Of a DNA stretch of 35,009 nucleotides, positions 1-7,646 are shown in pieces. Below the pieces are notes generated by a model, which worked only from the letters and a program-made list of their open reading frames with translations, searched no databases and was not told the DNA's origin. Origin of the DNA: Streptomyces sp. SID10853. Lineage in GTDB: Bacteria; Actinomycetota; Actinomycetes; Streptomycetales; Streptomycetaceae. The stretch lies in assembly GCF_010548145.1 (NCBI RefSeq), contig NZ_JAAGLN010000054.1, positions 1-35,009 on the forward strand. The letters run 5' to 3'. The translations under genes were made by a program, and so were the position numbers. Within the stretch, counting starts at the first letter, position 1. Each line of letters begins with the position of its first letter.

Positions 1-239
1 CGGCCCTGCACGAGGCAGCGGCCGGACCCGCCACAGCGGCGGTCCGGCTCCTCGGCCTCGACCCGTTCTCGGTGCACGCAGTCCTGGCCCGCCTCGGGCC
101 GCAGCTCGACCAACTCGCCGACGAGGCAACCACGCACAAGGACACCGCCGCCTGGCGACTGCCCGCGCCGAGCGCTCCGCTGCTCGACATCTCCGCCGAA
201 GTACACGCCACCTGGGAGGTGCGTCTCTTTGCGTCCTGA
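1..239 (+). CDS. ureF: Urease accessory protein UreF, C-terminal fragment
   Basis: Only the last 78 or so codons are inside the window; the reading frame opens at base 3 and ends at TGA 237-239. The visible part runs from ALHEAAAG through [19 protein letters not shown], which fits the helical C-terminus of UreF. UreF works with UreD and UreG to deliver nickel to apo-urease in the cytoplasm. The assignment rests largely on position: the next gene is a clear ureG whose TTG start lies inside the last codons of this gene (11 bp overlap), as in actinobacterial ureABCFGD operons. The cut is the window edge, not a mutation. Confidence 0.85.
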   Translation, partial: ALHEAAAGPATAAVRLLGLDPFSVHAVLARLGPQLDQLADEATTHKDTAAWRLPAPSAPLLDISAEVHATWEVRLFAS

Positions 240-1056
240 CCGTAACGAGCCCGACGAACCGCACGGCCACAGCCACGTGCACACCCACGCCCACGACGAC
301 ACCGGCCGCGTCAGCCGGCCGGGTGCCGCCGGACGGCTTCCGCGCGACACCGGCCGCCCGCTGCGGATCGGTCTGGGCGGTCCGGTCGGCTCCGGCAAGA
401 CCGCGCTCGTCGCCGCACTGTGCCGTTCTCTCGGCAACGAGCTGCAACTGGCGGTGGTGACCAACGACATCTACACGACGGAGGACGCCGACTTCCTGCT
501 GTACAACGGGGTGCTTCCGGCGGAACGGGTCCGCGCGGTGGAGACCGGCTGCTGCCCGCACACCGCCATCCGCGACGACATCTCCGCCAACCTCGAAGCC
601 GTGGAGGATCTGGAGGGCAGTCTGCCGCCGCTGGATCTGATCCTCATCGAGAGCGGCGGCGACAACCTCACCGCCACGTTCAGCCATGGACTGATCCACC
701 ATCAGATCTTCGTCATCGATGTCGCGGGCGGCGACAAGGTGCCCCGCAAGGGCGGCCCCGGAGTCACCACGGCCGACCTGCTGGTCATCAACAAGACCGA
801 CCTCGCCGACCAGGTGAACGCGGACCTGTCGGTCATGGCCCGTGACGCACACGCCGTGCGCGGCGGACTGCCCGTCTGCTTCCTGTCCCTCGTGGAGGAC
901 CAGGCAGCGGCCCCGGTCGCCGCCTGGGTACGCGAACAGCTCAGCGGCGGCACGAGCCCCGGAGCGGACACGAGTACGGGGACGGGCACGGATACGAGTA
1001 CGGGCACCGGCGCGGGCATCGCCACCGGCACGCACGCGCCCGCCGACGCGGGCTGA
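229..1056 (+). CDS. ureG: Urease accessory GTPase UreG
   Basis: A 275-residue nickel-dependent GTPase that drives urease metallocentre assembly. The P-loop GPVGSGKT is at residues 51-58, the Cys-Pro-His nickel motif at 109-111 (in [10 protein letters not shown]), an ESGGDNL motif near 141, and the guanine-specificity motif NKTD near 188. The N-terminus is His-rich ([11 protein letters not shown], residues 12-22), a likely nickel store. The TTG start is chosen because a good ribosome binding site (GGGAGGT, 214-220) precedes it by 8 bases, and because it overlaps the ureF stop in the way coupled genes do. The C-terminus carries a low-complexity Thr/Gly/Ser tail (about residues 240-275) beyond the usual UreG fold, encoded by short DNA repeats. 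Confidence 0.96.
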   Translation: MRPDRNEPDEPHGHSHVHTHAHDDTGRVSRPGAAGRLPRDTGRPLRIGLGGPVGSGKTALVAALCRSLGNELQLAVVTNDIYTTEDADFLLYNGVLPAERVRAVETGCCPHTAIRDDISANLEAVEDLEGSLPPLDLILIESGGDNLTATFSHGLIHHQIFVIDVAGGDKVPRKGGPGVTTADLLVINKTDLADQVNADLSVMARDAHAVRGGLPVCFLSLVEDQAAAPVAAWVREQLSGGTSPGADTSTGTGTDTSTGTGAGIATGTHAPADAG

Positions 1057-1069
1057 CGGGCCGCAGGCC

Positions 1070-1969
1070 ATGGATGCGCAGGCCCGCCTGGCCACCGAGA
1101 GCACCGGGAGCACCGGGAGCACCGAGGACAGCTCACCCGGCGGGGGCGGCGGCCGGCTGCCCGGGACGCGCATCCGCGTGCTGCGCTCGGCCTGGCCGCT
1201 GATGCTGCGCCCTACGCTGCCCGGTCCGCAGGACGCGGTCACGGCGTGGACGCACCGGCACACCGTCCCCGTCGACGTACACCTCTCGGCGGGCGCAGCC
1301 GGACCGCTCGGCGGGGACCGGCTGAGTCTGGCCGTCGATGTGGGGCCGGGCAGCGCGCTGACCCTGGGCGAGGTGGCGCCCACCCTGCTGCTGCCGGGGC
1401 GGCACGGTGCGCAGTCCCGCCTCGGGATCGACATCAGGGTCGGGGCCGGCGCCACCCTGACCTGGCTCCCCGAGCTGGTGATCGCGGCCCACGGCTGCCG
1501 CCACCGCACCGACATCCGGATCAGCCTCGCCCGTGGTGCCCGTCTCCTCCTGCGCGAGGAGGTGCTGCTGGGCCGGCACGGGGAACGGCCCGGCGCGTTC
1601 AGCCAGCACATCAGGCTGGAGGTCGACGGGCGACCGCTCTACGACCAGGAGTTCACCGCGGGCCCGTCCGCGCCCGGGTGGGACGGCCCGGCCGTCACCG
1701 GGGGACAGCCGTGCATCGGATCGGTCCTCCTCGTGGACCCGGAGCTGTACGGCCGGACCGACGCGGAGCGGGCTTCCGGCCCCGCTGCCACAGCGCTCAT
1801 GACGCTGCCCGAACCGGGAATGCTGATCACCTCCCTCGCACCGGACACCACCACACTGCGCCGCGGCCTCAACACGGCGCTGACCTCGCTCCTCGACGGT
1901 CCCGGCACGCGGCCGGACTCCGGCCTCCCTCCGGCCGGCCCGGCGGTGGAGGCGCCGGTCGCGGGCTGA
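1070..1969 (+). CDS. ureD: Urease accessory protein UreD (UreH)
   Basis: A 299-residue UreD-family scaffold that binds apo-urease and, with UreF and UreG, forms the activation complex. It sits 13 bases after ureG, the normal last position in actinobacterial ure operons. Recognisable blocks include LTLGEVAPTLLLPG, GATLTWLPELVIAAHGCRHR and ARLLLREEVLLGRHGE, typical of the beta-rich UreD core. ATG 1070 is the first plausible start after ureG; its ribosome binding site is weak, consistent with translational coupling. The first 25 or so residues are poorly conserved and contain a threefold STG-type repeat from a 9-bp DNA repeat. The N-terminus is short and divergent compared with proteobacterial UreD, so the exact start is less certain than the family. 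Confidence 0.88.
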   Translation: MDAQARLATESTGSTGSTEDSSPGGGGGRLPGTRIRVLRSAWPLMLRPTLPGPQDAVTAWTHRHTVPVDVHLSAGAAGPLGGDRLSLAVDVGPGSALTLGEVAPTLLLPGRHGAQSRLGIDIRVGAGATLTWLPELVIAAHGCRHRTDIRISLARGARLLLREEVLLGRHGERPGAFSQHIRLEVDGRPLYDQEFTAGPSAPGWDGPAVTGGQPCIGSVLLVDPELYGRTDAERASGPAATALMTLPEPGMLITSLAPDTTTLRRGLNTALTSLLDGPGTRPDSGLPPAGPAVEAPVAG

Positions 1970-1983
1970 GCGAGCGGCGCCTC

Positions 1984-2030
1984 CATAGCCTCACCCTATG
2001 TACGGGTCGCTGTTTGATTGTTGATGCCGG
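1984..2030 (+). promoter_or_regulatory. LysR-type two-part operator upstream of the MFS gene
   Basis: A perfect inverted repeat CATAG-N7-CTATG (1984-2000) is followed 30 bases after its first base by TTGATTGTTGATGC (from 2014). The ATAG-N7-CTAT form fits the T-N11-A box bound by LysR-family regulators. The same two blocks with the same 30-base spacing occur at 4498-4544, over the start of the lysR gene. It lies 87 bases before the MFS start at 2117, where a promoter is expected. That the lysR product at 3604-4500 binds here is inference. Confidence 0.6.
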
Positions 2031-2116
2031 ACCTGCTCGGCTCCTAGCGTCCTACGGGGCAATGGCCCAGCCGTCTGCCGAGTGCCGTACGGCCCGCACG
2101 CGATGGAGAGCCGAAC

Positions 2117-3502
2117 GTGAGGAATTCCGTGTCGAGACCCGCAGCGCAGGACCAGCTCGAAGCGCCCGGAGCCGACATACCAGGAGCCGAAGTGCCCGGG
2201 GCCGGGATACCCGGAACCGAGGCGCCCGCCGGAGGGGCCGCAGTGGATGCGGCCGCTGCGCCGTCGAGGTTCCGCTCCCTGGTCGATCTCGTCGGCTACG
2301 GCTTCTTCCCGCTCGCCTTCGTGAGCCGCCTCCCGTTCGCCATGACCGTGGTCGGCGCGCTCACCCTCGTCTCCGACGTCCGGGGCTCGATCGCCCAGAG
2401 CGGTGCGGTGTCCGCGGTGATCGGCATCGGCACCGCGGTCTTCGGGCCCACTGCCGGATCGTTCGCCGACCGGTACGGGCAGCGCCGCGTCCTGCTGGTG
2501 TGCTCCGCCGTCAACGTGGCGGCTCTGGCCGCGTTCGTCCTGCTGACGTACTCATCGGTGCCGGTCGTCTGGGTGGGGGCGGTCGGCTTTGCCGTCGGTG
2601 CGAGCGCGCCGCCGGTCGCGCCGTTGTCGCGGACGCGGCTGATCACTCTCGTCACCGCGAGGACCGACAGCGCGCAGCGGCGTGACGCGATCCTGTCGCT
2701 CGTCATGAGTTATGAGTCCGTGGCGGACGAGTCGGCGTTCGTGCTGGGCCCCGTTGTGATCGGCCTGCTGGCCACCGGGTTCGGGGCCGGAGCCCCGCTT
2801 GCCGTAGCGGCCCTGATCGCGGCCGTGTTCGTGGTGGCCTTCGCCGTCCACCGGACGGCGGAGCTGCCGGGGCCGCTCCGCGACGCGGCCGGTGGCGATG
2901 CGCCCGCGGGGCTCCACGGCGTCCTCCGGCCCCGGATCATGATCCTTCCGCTGGGCATGTTCCTCGTCGGCGGGTTCTTCGGCTCGACGCTGACGGCGCT
3001 GACCGTGTTCATGCGGGCCCACGGCATGGAGCTCTCGACGGGGATCGTCTACGGCGGGATGAGTGTCGGCTCGGTCGCCACCGCGGTCCTGGTCGTCTTC
3101 GCCCCCGCGGGATTCGCCCTCTGGACGCGCTGGCTGGTCTTCGCGGCCATCGTCCTCGCGGCCTCGGGCGCGCTCGTCGCGGCGTCCTCGGTGGCGATGG
3201 TCACGGCTGCCCTGACCTGCGCGGGATGTGGAGTCGGCGGAGTCATCGTGACGCTGTTCAGCATCGCGGGCCGCCGGACCCCGCAGGGGAGGACCGCCAC
3301 GGTCATGACGATGCTCGCCAGCGCGCTCATCGTCGGTCAGGCGCTGTGGACGGCTCTCGGCGGGAGCATCAGTGAGGCGCACGGGTCGACGGCGGGGTTC
3401 CGGGTGACCGCAGCGACCGCGGCGGCGCTCATACTCGTCGGCCTGACGAACTGCGCGATGGACCACCGTCGGGGAACGCGCCGGAAACGCCGCGGAGTCT
3501 GA
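2117..3502 (+). CDS. MFS transporter (12-TM type)
   Basis: A 461-residue major facilitator superfamily permease. After a hydrophilic N-terminus of about 60 residues, with a PGAE/PGAG/PGTE-like repeat, come about 12 hydrophobic segments. The loop after segment 2 carries the signature GSFADRYGQRRVLL (G-x-x-x-D-R-x-G-x-R-R). The GTG start has GGAGAG about 8 bases upstream. The substrate cannot be read from the sequence; the arrangement of charged loops suggests an exporter or drug/metabolite carrier. It faces the LysR gene at 3604-4500 and shares that gene's putative operator, so it is probably that regulator's main target. The TGA stop lies inside a 37-bp imperfect tandem repeat. Confidence 0.85.
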   Translation: MRNSVSRPAAQDQLEAPGADIPGAEVPGAGIPGTEAPAGGAAVDAAAAPSRFRSLVDLVGYGFFPLAFVSRLPFAMTVVGALTLVSDVRGSIAQSGAVSAVIGIGTAVFGPTAGSFADRYGQRRVLLVCSAVNVAALAAFVLLTYSSVPVVWVGAVGFAVGASAPPVAPLSRTRLITLVTARTDSAQRRDAILSLVMSYESVADESAFVLGPVVIGLLATGFGAGAPLAVAALIAAVFVVAFAVHRTAELPGPLRDAAGGDAPAGLHGVLRPRIMILPLGMFLVGGFFGSTLTALTVFMRAHGMELSTGIVYGGMSVGSVATAVLVVFAPAGFALWTRWLVFAAIVLAASGALVAASSVAMVTAALTCAGCGVGGVIVTLFSIAGRRTPQGRTATVMTMLASALIVGQALWTALGGSISEAHGSTAGFRVTAATAAALILVGLTNCAMDHRRGTRRKRRGV

Positions 3503-3568
3503 GCCCGGGGAAGCGCGCCGGGTGCGCCGGAGAGTCTGAGCCCGGGGGACCGGCCGGAGTGCGCCCGG
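3495..3568 (+). repeat. Imperfect 37-bp tandem duplication at convergent gene ends
   Basis: GAGTCTGAGCCCGGGG occurs at 3495-3510 and again at 3532-3547. The following 21 bases of each unit are GC-rich and similar but diverged. The first unit contains the MFS stop codon. It lies between two convergent genes, so it may act as or derive from a termination region, but no clean hairpin with a T-run is visible. Confidence 0.6.
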
Positions 3569-3603
3569 CGTCCGAGTCGGGCGGCGCCTCGGTCAACTGC
3601 CGT

Positions 3604-4500
3604 TCAGGCGAGGGCCGCTGCCTCGTCCGCGATCAGCTCGCACAACGCCCTCGCGTAGGGGCGCGGGTCGTCGTCGCGCCACTGCATCTCCAGCGGCAGG
3701 GTCGCCGGCTTCTGCAGGGAAACCGTCCGCAGATCGTCGGAGAGATGACCGACGGCGGACCGGGGGACGAGAGAGAAGGCCCTGGCTTCGGAGAGGAGAT
3801 ACTGCCGCGAGCCGACGATCCGCGGCGGGCTCACCAGCACCATCGGGTTGAGTCCCCGCTCCACGCAGATCGCCCGGACATAGTCGTAGTACTGCGGATG
3901 CTGCTCCCGTGACCACAGGAGCAGCGGAAGGTCGTGCAGTTCGTCCAGGGAGATCCGGGCGGCTCCGGCGCAGGGGTGGTTGCGGCTCAGCGCCACGAGG
4001 ATCTCCTCGTCGGTGATCACTTCCGTCCGGAAGCCTTCGATCGGATCGAGGAAGCGGCCGAGCCCGATGTCGCCGTGCCCCGCGGACAGGAGGGGTGACA
4101 CGGCTCCGGTCTCGACGGCGATGTCCTCGATGTCGAGACCGGGAAGCTCCCTCTCGCACCGGCTGATCACGGCGGGCAGCAGCCGGTTGACGACGCTCGG
4201 CGTCGCGGCCACCCGGATCGTCTTCATCCGGGACTCCTCGTACAGCCGCACCTTGCTGACCAGGTGGTCGGCCTGGGAGAGCAGCCGGCGGCCTTCCTCG
4301 ACCATCGACTCGCCCGCGGGCGTCAGCGAAGCCGAACGGCGGGTGCGGTCGAAGAGGGCCAGGCCGAGGGCCCGTTCGAGCCTGCCGACCTCCTGGCTCA
4401 CCGTCGGCTGGGAGATGTGCAGGGCCTCGGCCGCCCTCCCGAAGTGCAGATGCTCCGCCACCATGACGAAGATCTCGATCTGCCGCAGCGTAATCCTCAT
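3604..4500 (-). CDS. LysR-family transcriptional regulator
   Basis: A 298-residue regulator. The N-terminal winged helix-turn-helix covers residues 1-60 (LRQIEIFVMVAEHLHFGRAAEALHISQPTVSQEVGRLE), followed by a linker helix and a periplasmic-binding-protein-like effector domain (IRVAATPSVVNRLLPAVI onwards). ATG at 4500 is preferred over TTG at 4506. No strong ribosome binding site is visible, and a CATAG-N7-CTATT box covers the start codon, consistent with tight autorepression. The gene is convergent to the MFS transporter at 2117-3502, whose promoter region carries the same box. It lies downstream of trpF on the same strand but with its own upstream element, so it is probably a separate unit. 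Confidence 0.93.
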   Translation of the reverse strand: MRITLRQIEIFVMVAEHLHFGRAAEALHISQPTVSQEVGRLERALGLALFDRTRRSASLTPAGESMVEEGRRLLSQADHLVSKVRLYEESRMKTIRVAATPSVVNRLLPAVISRCERELPGLDIEDIAVETGAVSPLLSAGHGDIGLGRFLDPIEGFRTEVITDEEILVALSRNHPCAGAARISLDELHDLPLLLWSREQHPQYYDYVRAICVERGLNPMVLVSPPRIVGSRQYLLSEARAFSLVPRSAVGHLSDDLRTVSLQKPATLPLEMQWRDDDPRPYARALCELIADEAAALA

Positions 4501-4544
4501 AGTCAAAGCCTATTCGCCGGGCAGTAGTTGATTGTGATGCTTGG
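4498..4544 (+). promoter_or_regulatory. LysR-type operator overlapping the lysR start
   Basis: CATAG-N7-CTATT (4498-4514) overlaps the lysR start codon (complement of 4498-4500), and TTGATTGTGATGC begins at 4528. The element at 1984-2030 has the same two blocks at the same 30-base offset and in the same plus-strand orientation; about 25 of the first 38 aligned bases are identical. Overlap with the start codon suggests autorepression. Confidence 0.6.
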
Positions 4545-4599
4545 TGGCTGAGGGAGAGGTGACCCAGGGGAAGGCCGTGAGAAGGCCGCAGACCTGGCG

Positions 4600-5199
4600 T
4601 CACCCGTTGCGCGCGGTCTCGACGAAGCTGCGGATCAAGTCGGCGCTCTTGACGCCCCTCGACGATTCGACCCCGCTGGAGACATCGACCCCGGCCGGTC
4701 CCGCGGAGCGGATGGCCGCGGTCACGTTCGCCGTGTCCAGGCCGCCGGCCAGGAGCCAGAACCCCCGCGGTGGCCGCTCCCGGAGCCGGCCAGTGTCGAA
4801 GCGGGACCCGCTGCCCGGCAGCGGCGCGTCGATGAGCAGCCGGTCCACCGGGTCCGGCGCCGGATGTGTGAGGTACCTGTCGCTGGACATCGCGCGGATC
4901 GTCCGGAACCCCGCCGCGCGCACCCGCTCGAAGTCCCCGTCCTCCTCGTCCCCGTGAAGCTGGACGGTGGTGAGACCCACCGCCGATGCCGTCGCCAGAA
5001 CCTCGTCGACCGGTTGCCGGCGGAACACACCGACGGTCTCGACCGCGGCGGGTACGCGCCCGGCCAGCGCGCGGGCCGCTTCGGGGCCGATCAGCCGCGG
5101 ACTGCCGGGAGCGAAGACGAAACCCACGGCATCCGCACCCGCCTCGACGGCAGCATCGACGGTCCCGGCGGTGCGCAGACCGCAGATCTTGACGTACAT
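4600..5199 (-). CDS. trpF: Phosphoribosylanthranilate isomerase TrpF
   Basis: A 199-residue (beta/alpha)8 enzyme of the TrpF family, catalysing the Amadori rearrangement of phosphoribosylanthranilate in tryptophan synthesis. Family motifs are intact: KICGL with the catalytic-base Cys6, QLHGDE at 80-85, the acid Asp124 in LLIDAPLPGSG, the phosphate loop LAGGL near 150, and GVDVSSGVESSRGVK near the end. No other trp gene is nearby. It follows the MFS gene by 41 bases on the same strand and is probably the last gene of the psuG operon. In Streptomyces the TrpF reaction is usually done by the bifunctional PriA, so a separate trpF is unusual. It may be an acquired trpF or an isomerase recruited to another ribosyl substrate. 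Confidence 0.9.
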   Translation of the reverse strand: MYVKICGLRTAGTVDAAVEAGADAVGFVFAPGSPRLIGPEAARALAGRVPAAVETVGVFRRQPVDEVLATASAVGLTTVQLHGDEEDGDFERVRAAGFRTIRAMSSDRYLTHPAPDPVDRLLIDAPLPGSGSRFDTGRLRERPPRGFWLLAGGLDTANVTAAIRSAGPAGVDVSSGVESSRGVKSADLIRSFVETARNG

Positions 5200-5240
5200 C
5201 GAATCTCTTCTCTTCTTCCTGATCCCGTTCCGGAGGCCGG

Positions 5241-6686
5241 TCAGTCCGCCGTCTCCGCCTCGACAGGTTGCGGGATCAGCAGCGACATCAGCAACGCGAG
5301 CGCCATGATCGCGGCGCCGACGAGCAGCGCCCAGGTGTACCCGGCCCTGCTGCCCTGCCCGTGTACGTCCGCGGCCACCTGAACCGCGGGCAGGATCGCG
5401 AAGCTGAGCCCGGCGCCGAGACCGAACCCCGCGGAGTTCAGGCCGGGCAGGAAGCCCGGGTTGCCCGGTGGGGAGAGTACGACACCGAGCCCGTTGAGCA
5501 TGATGTTGGCCATGCCCGCGTAGACCACACCGAGGAGCAGGGTGGCGCCGACGAGGAAGACGAGGCTCCGGGTGCCGAACACGGCGAGCCCGACCAGGCC
5601 GGCCACGCTGCCGGCCAGCCCGATCCGCAGGATCGCGCGGTAACCGGTCGCGGGCGCGAGCCGCCCGGCGAAAGGCGCGACGATCCAGCCGAGCAGCGCG
5701 TACGGCGTCAGCAGGAGCAGCGAGGCGGAATCGGCCCCCAGATCGAACCCGGCGGCACTGTCCTGCGCGATCGACATGGCGATCCCGTTGACCGCCGCGA
5801 TCACGCCCGCCAGGGTCAGTACGGTCGTGCCCACGGTCGCCCAGGTCGCTCTGCGCTTGAGGAGAGCGGGCGAGGCCAGCGGCTGGGCGACCGTGCCCTC
5901 GATACGCCAGAAGACCGCGCCGCAGACCGCGCCCCCGGCCAGCAGCGCCCCGATCAGCGTCCAGTCGGCGCCGCGCCCCTTGCCCATCTCGTTGACGGCC
6001 GACTGGAACAGGAGGACGACCCCGGCGAGGAACAGCACCCCGTACCAGTCCAGCCGGACCCCACGGGAGGGGCGCGACTCGGGGACACCGCGGTAGCAGA
6101 ACACCACCGCGACCACGCCGACGACGGCGATCAGCCAGAAGACCGAGCGGAATCCGAAGGTGCTCCCGAGCATCCCGCCGAGGATCGCATCAAGACCGGC
6201 GATGCCGCCGTTGATCGCGGTGACGACGCCCATCAGGGTCCCGTAGCGGCGCGGATCCCGGACCTCGTCGCGAAGGATCATCAGACAGATCGGCACCACC
6301 GCGCCGGTGACGCCCTGGATGCCGCGCGCGACGATCAGCACCGTCATGTCCGGGGCCAGTGCGGCGAGTACCTCACCGGCGATCATCACGGTCATCATCC
6401 CGAGCAGGACCCTGCGCCGGCCTGCGATGTCGCTCAGCCGAGGGAGGAACAGCCCGAAGACGGCCGTGCCGGTGTAGAAGGCCGTCTGCGAGAGCCCGAC
6501 GGTGATCTGGTCGGCATGGAGCTCTCTGCCCATGACGACCAGCACCGGGCTGAGCATGCTGGCGTTGAGCTGGAAAGCGGTGCACGCCGCGAGCAGCGCG
6601 ACCACCAGCGCCACGACCGAACTGCGCCGGTCCGCCGACTCCGGCCCGGCGGTCGCCTGGGCCGTGTCGTACCGCGGCCGTGTCAT
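5241..6686 (-). CDS. MFS transporter, DHA2-like, of the psuG operon
   Basis: A 481-residue integral membrane permease with 13-14 hydrophobic segments, as in the 14-TM DHA2 group. The signature FLPRLSDIAGRRRVLL follows segment 2. The ATG start overlaps the stop of the upstream kinase (ATGA, 6683-6686), so the two are translationally coupled. By context it should import or export a nucleoside such as pseudouridine, but the sequence resembles drug/metabolite exporters rather than CNT, ENT or NupG nucleoside carriers. The substrate is therefore inferred only from the operon. Confidence 0.85.
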   Translation of the reverse strand: MTRPRYDTAQATAGPESADRRSSVVALVVALLAACTAFQLNASMLSPVLVVMGRELHADQITVGLSQTAFYTGTAVFGLFLPRLSDIAGRRRVLLGMMTVMIAGEVLAALAPDMTVLIVARGIQGVTGAVVPICLMILRDEVRDPRRYGTLMGVVTAINGGIAGLDAILGGMLGSTFGFRSVFWLIAVVGVVAVVFCYRGVPESRPSRGVRLDWYGVLFLAGVVLLFQSAVNEMGKGRGADWTLIGALLAGGAVCGAVFWRIEGTVAQPLASPALLKRRATWATVGTTVLTLAGVIAAVNGIAMSIAQDSAAGFDLGADSASLLLLTPYALLGWIVAPFAGRLAPATGYRAILRIGLAGSVAGLVGLAVFGTRSLVFLVGATLLLGVVYAGMANIMLNGLGVVLSPPGNPGFLPGLNSAGFGLGAGLSFAILPAVQVAADVHGQGSRAGYTWALLVGAAIMALALLMSLLIPQPVEAETAD

Positions 6687-7597
6687 CGGGTCCCCGCGCT
6701 CAGGTCAGGGGCGGCCGAGGGACCGGGCGCCATCGTGGAGCCGGGGGTGGCGAGGACGTGTGCGGCAGCGCGGTGGCCGCCGACGCACGCCTCGTGCAGG
6801 TTCCTGGTCGCGAGATACGCGGACAGGAAACCGGCGGCGAAGGCATCGCCCGCACCGGTGAGGTCGCGTATCCGCCGCACCGGCGGCACCGGCACGGCCA
6901 TGGACGCGCCCCCGGGGACGTGGACAACGGTCGGATCCGGCCCGGCTTTCGCCACGACGACCGTGTCCCGTACCAGGTCCCGGTTGGGTCCTGGCGCACC
7001 GCCGACCGACAGGCCCAGGAACGCGGCCTCGCTCTCGTTGGCGATCAGGAAGTCAGGCCGCAGGTCCGCCATGAGGGCCAGGAACCGCCGGACACCGTAG
7101 TGCGACAGCATCCCGGTCGACGAGGCGTCGATCGAGACCAGGACACCACGCTTCTTCGCCCGGCGGACCACATCGGCCACGGTGGTGCCGGTGGGTTCGC
7201 CGTCGAAGGTGTAGGCGGGTACGTGCAGGAGTTCCAGCCCGTCGAGCCACTCGTCCGGGACCTCGTCGAGCAGTGTCGAGGCACCCCGGTGCGGCAGCAT
7301 GGTCCGCTCGGCGTTCTCGTCGATGAGGATCACGATCGTGCCGGTGCTCCCGTTGCGCTGGACGCGGACGTCCACACCGTCCGCGTCCAGCCCGGCGACC
7401 AGCGACGAACCGAGGGGGTCGTCGCCGACACACCCGATGAACCGGGTCGGTCCGAGACGCGCCGCGCAGGCGGCGACGTTGGCGCCGCTGCCGCCCCGCG
7501 TGTGGAAGATCTCGGCCTCGGTGTCCGTACCGTGCTGGATCGGCTCCGCCAGCCACACGACGACGTCCTGGACGAGATCGCCAATGATCCCGAGCAA
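6683..7597 (-). CDS. PfkB-family carbohydrate kinase, probable pseudouridine kinase
   Basis: A 304-residue ribokinase-like enzyme. The substrate-side motif GGSGANVA is at 35-42 and the ATP/anion-hole motif TGAGDAFAAGF at 247-257, with catalytic Asp251. The start is TTG at 7597, supported by AAGGAGG six bases upstream; no ATG fits. It lies 49 bases after psuG and overlaps the MFS gene by 4 bp. In bacteria a PfkB kinase next to psuG usually phosphorylates pseudouridine to pseudouridine-5'-phosphate (PsuK), the substrate of PsuG, so that role is likely. PfkB members are hard to separate by sequence and another nucleoside or sugar is possible. Confidence 0.85.
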   Translation of the reverse strand: MLGIIGDLVQDVVVWLAEPIQHGTDTEAEIFHTRGGSGANVAACAARLGPTRFIGCVGDDPLGSSLVAGLDADGVDVRVQRNGSTGTIVILIDENAERTMLPHRGASTLLDEVPDEWLDGLELLHVPAYTFDGEPTGTTVADVVRRAKKRGVLVSIDASSTGMLSHYGVRRFLALMADLRPDFLIANESEAAFLGLSVGGAPGPNRDLVRDTVVVAKAGPDPTVVHVPGGASMAVPVPPVRRIRDLTGAGDAFAAGFLSAYLATRNLHEACVGGHRAAAHVLATPGSTMAPGPSAAPDLSAGTR

Positions 7598-7646
7598 GGT
7601 ATGCCTCCTTATTCCGCTGTACGGCGTGCCGCGCAGCGTGGGCGGT

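Noticed and set aside
2552..3466. Minus-strand open frame within the MFS gene
   Set aside because: It is low-complexity Arg/Asp/His sequence without motifs, antisense to a convincing 12-TM permease.
5268..7100. Long plus-strand open frame opposite the MFS and kinase genes
   Set aside because: Composition is Arg/Asp/Gly/His-rich with no domain and mirrors the high-GC third-position pattern of the real minus-strand genes.
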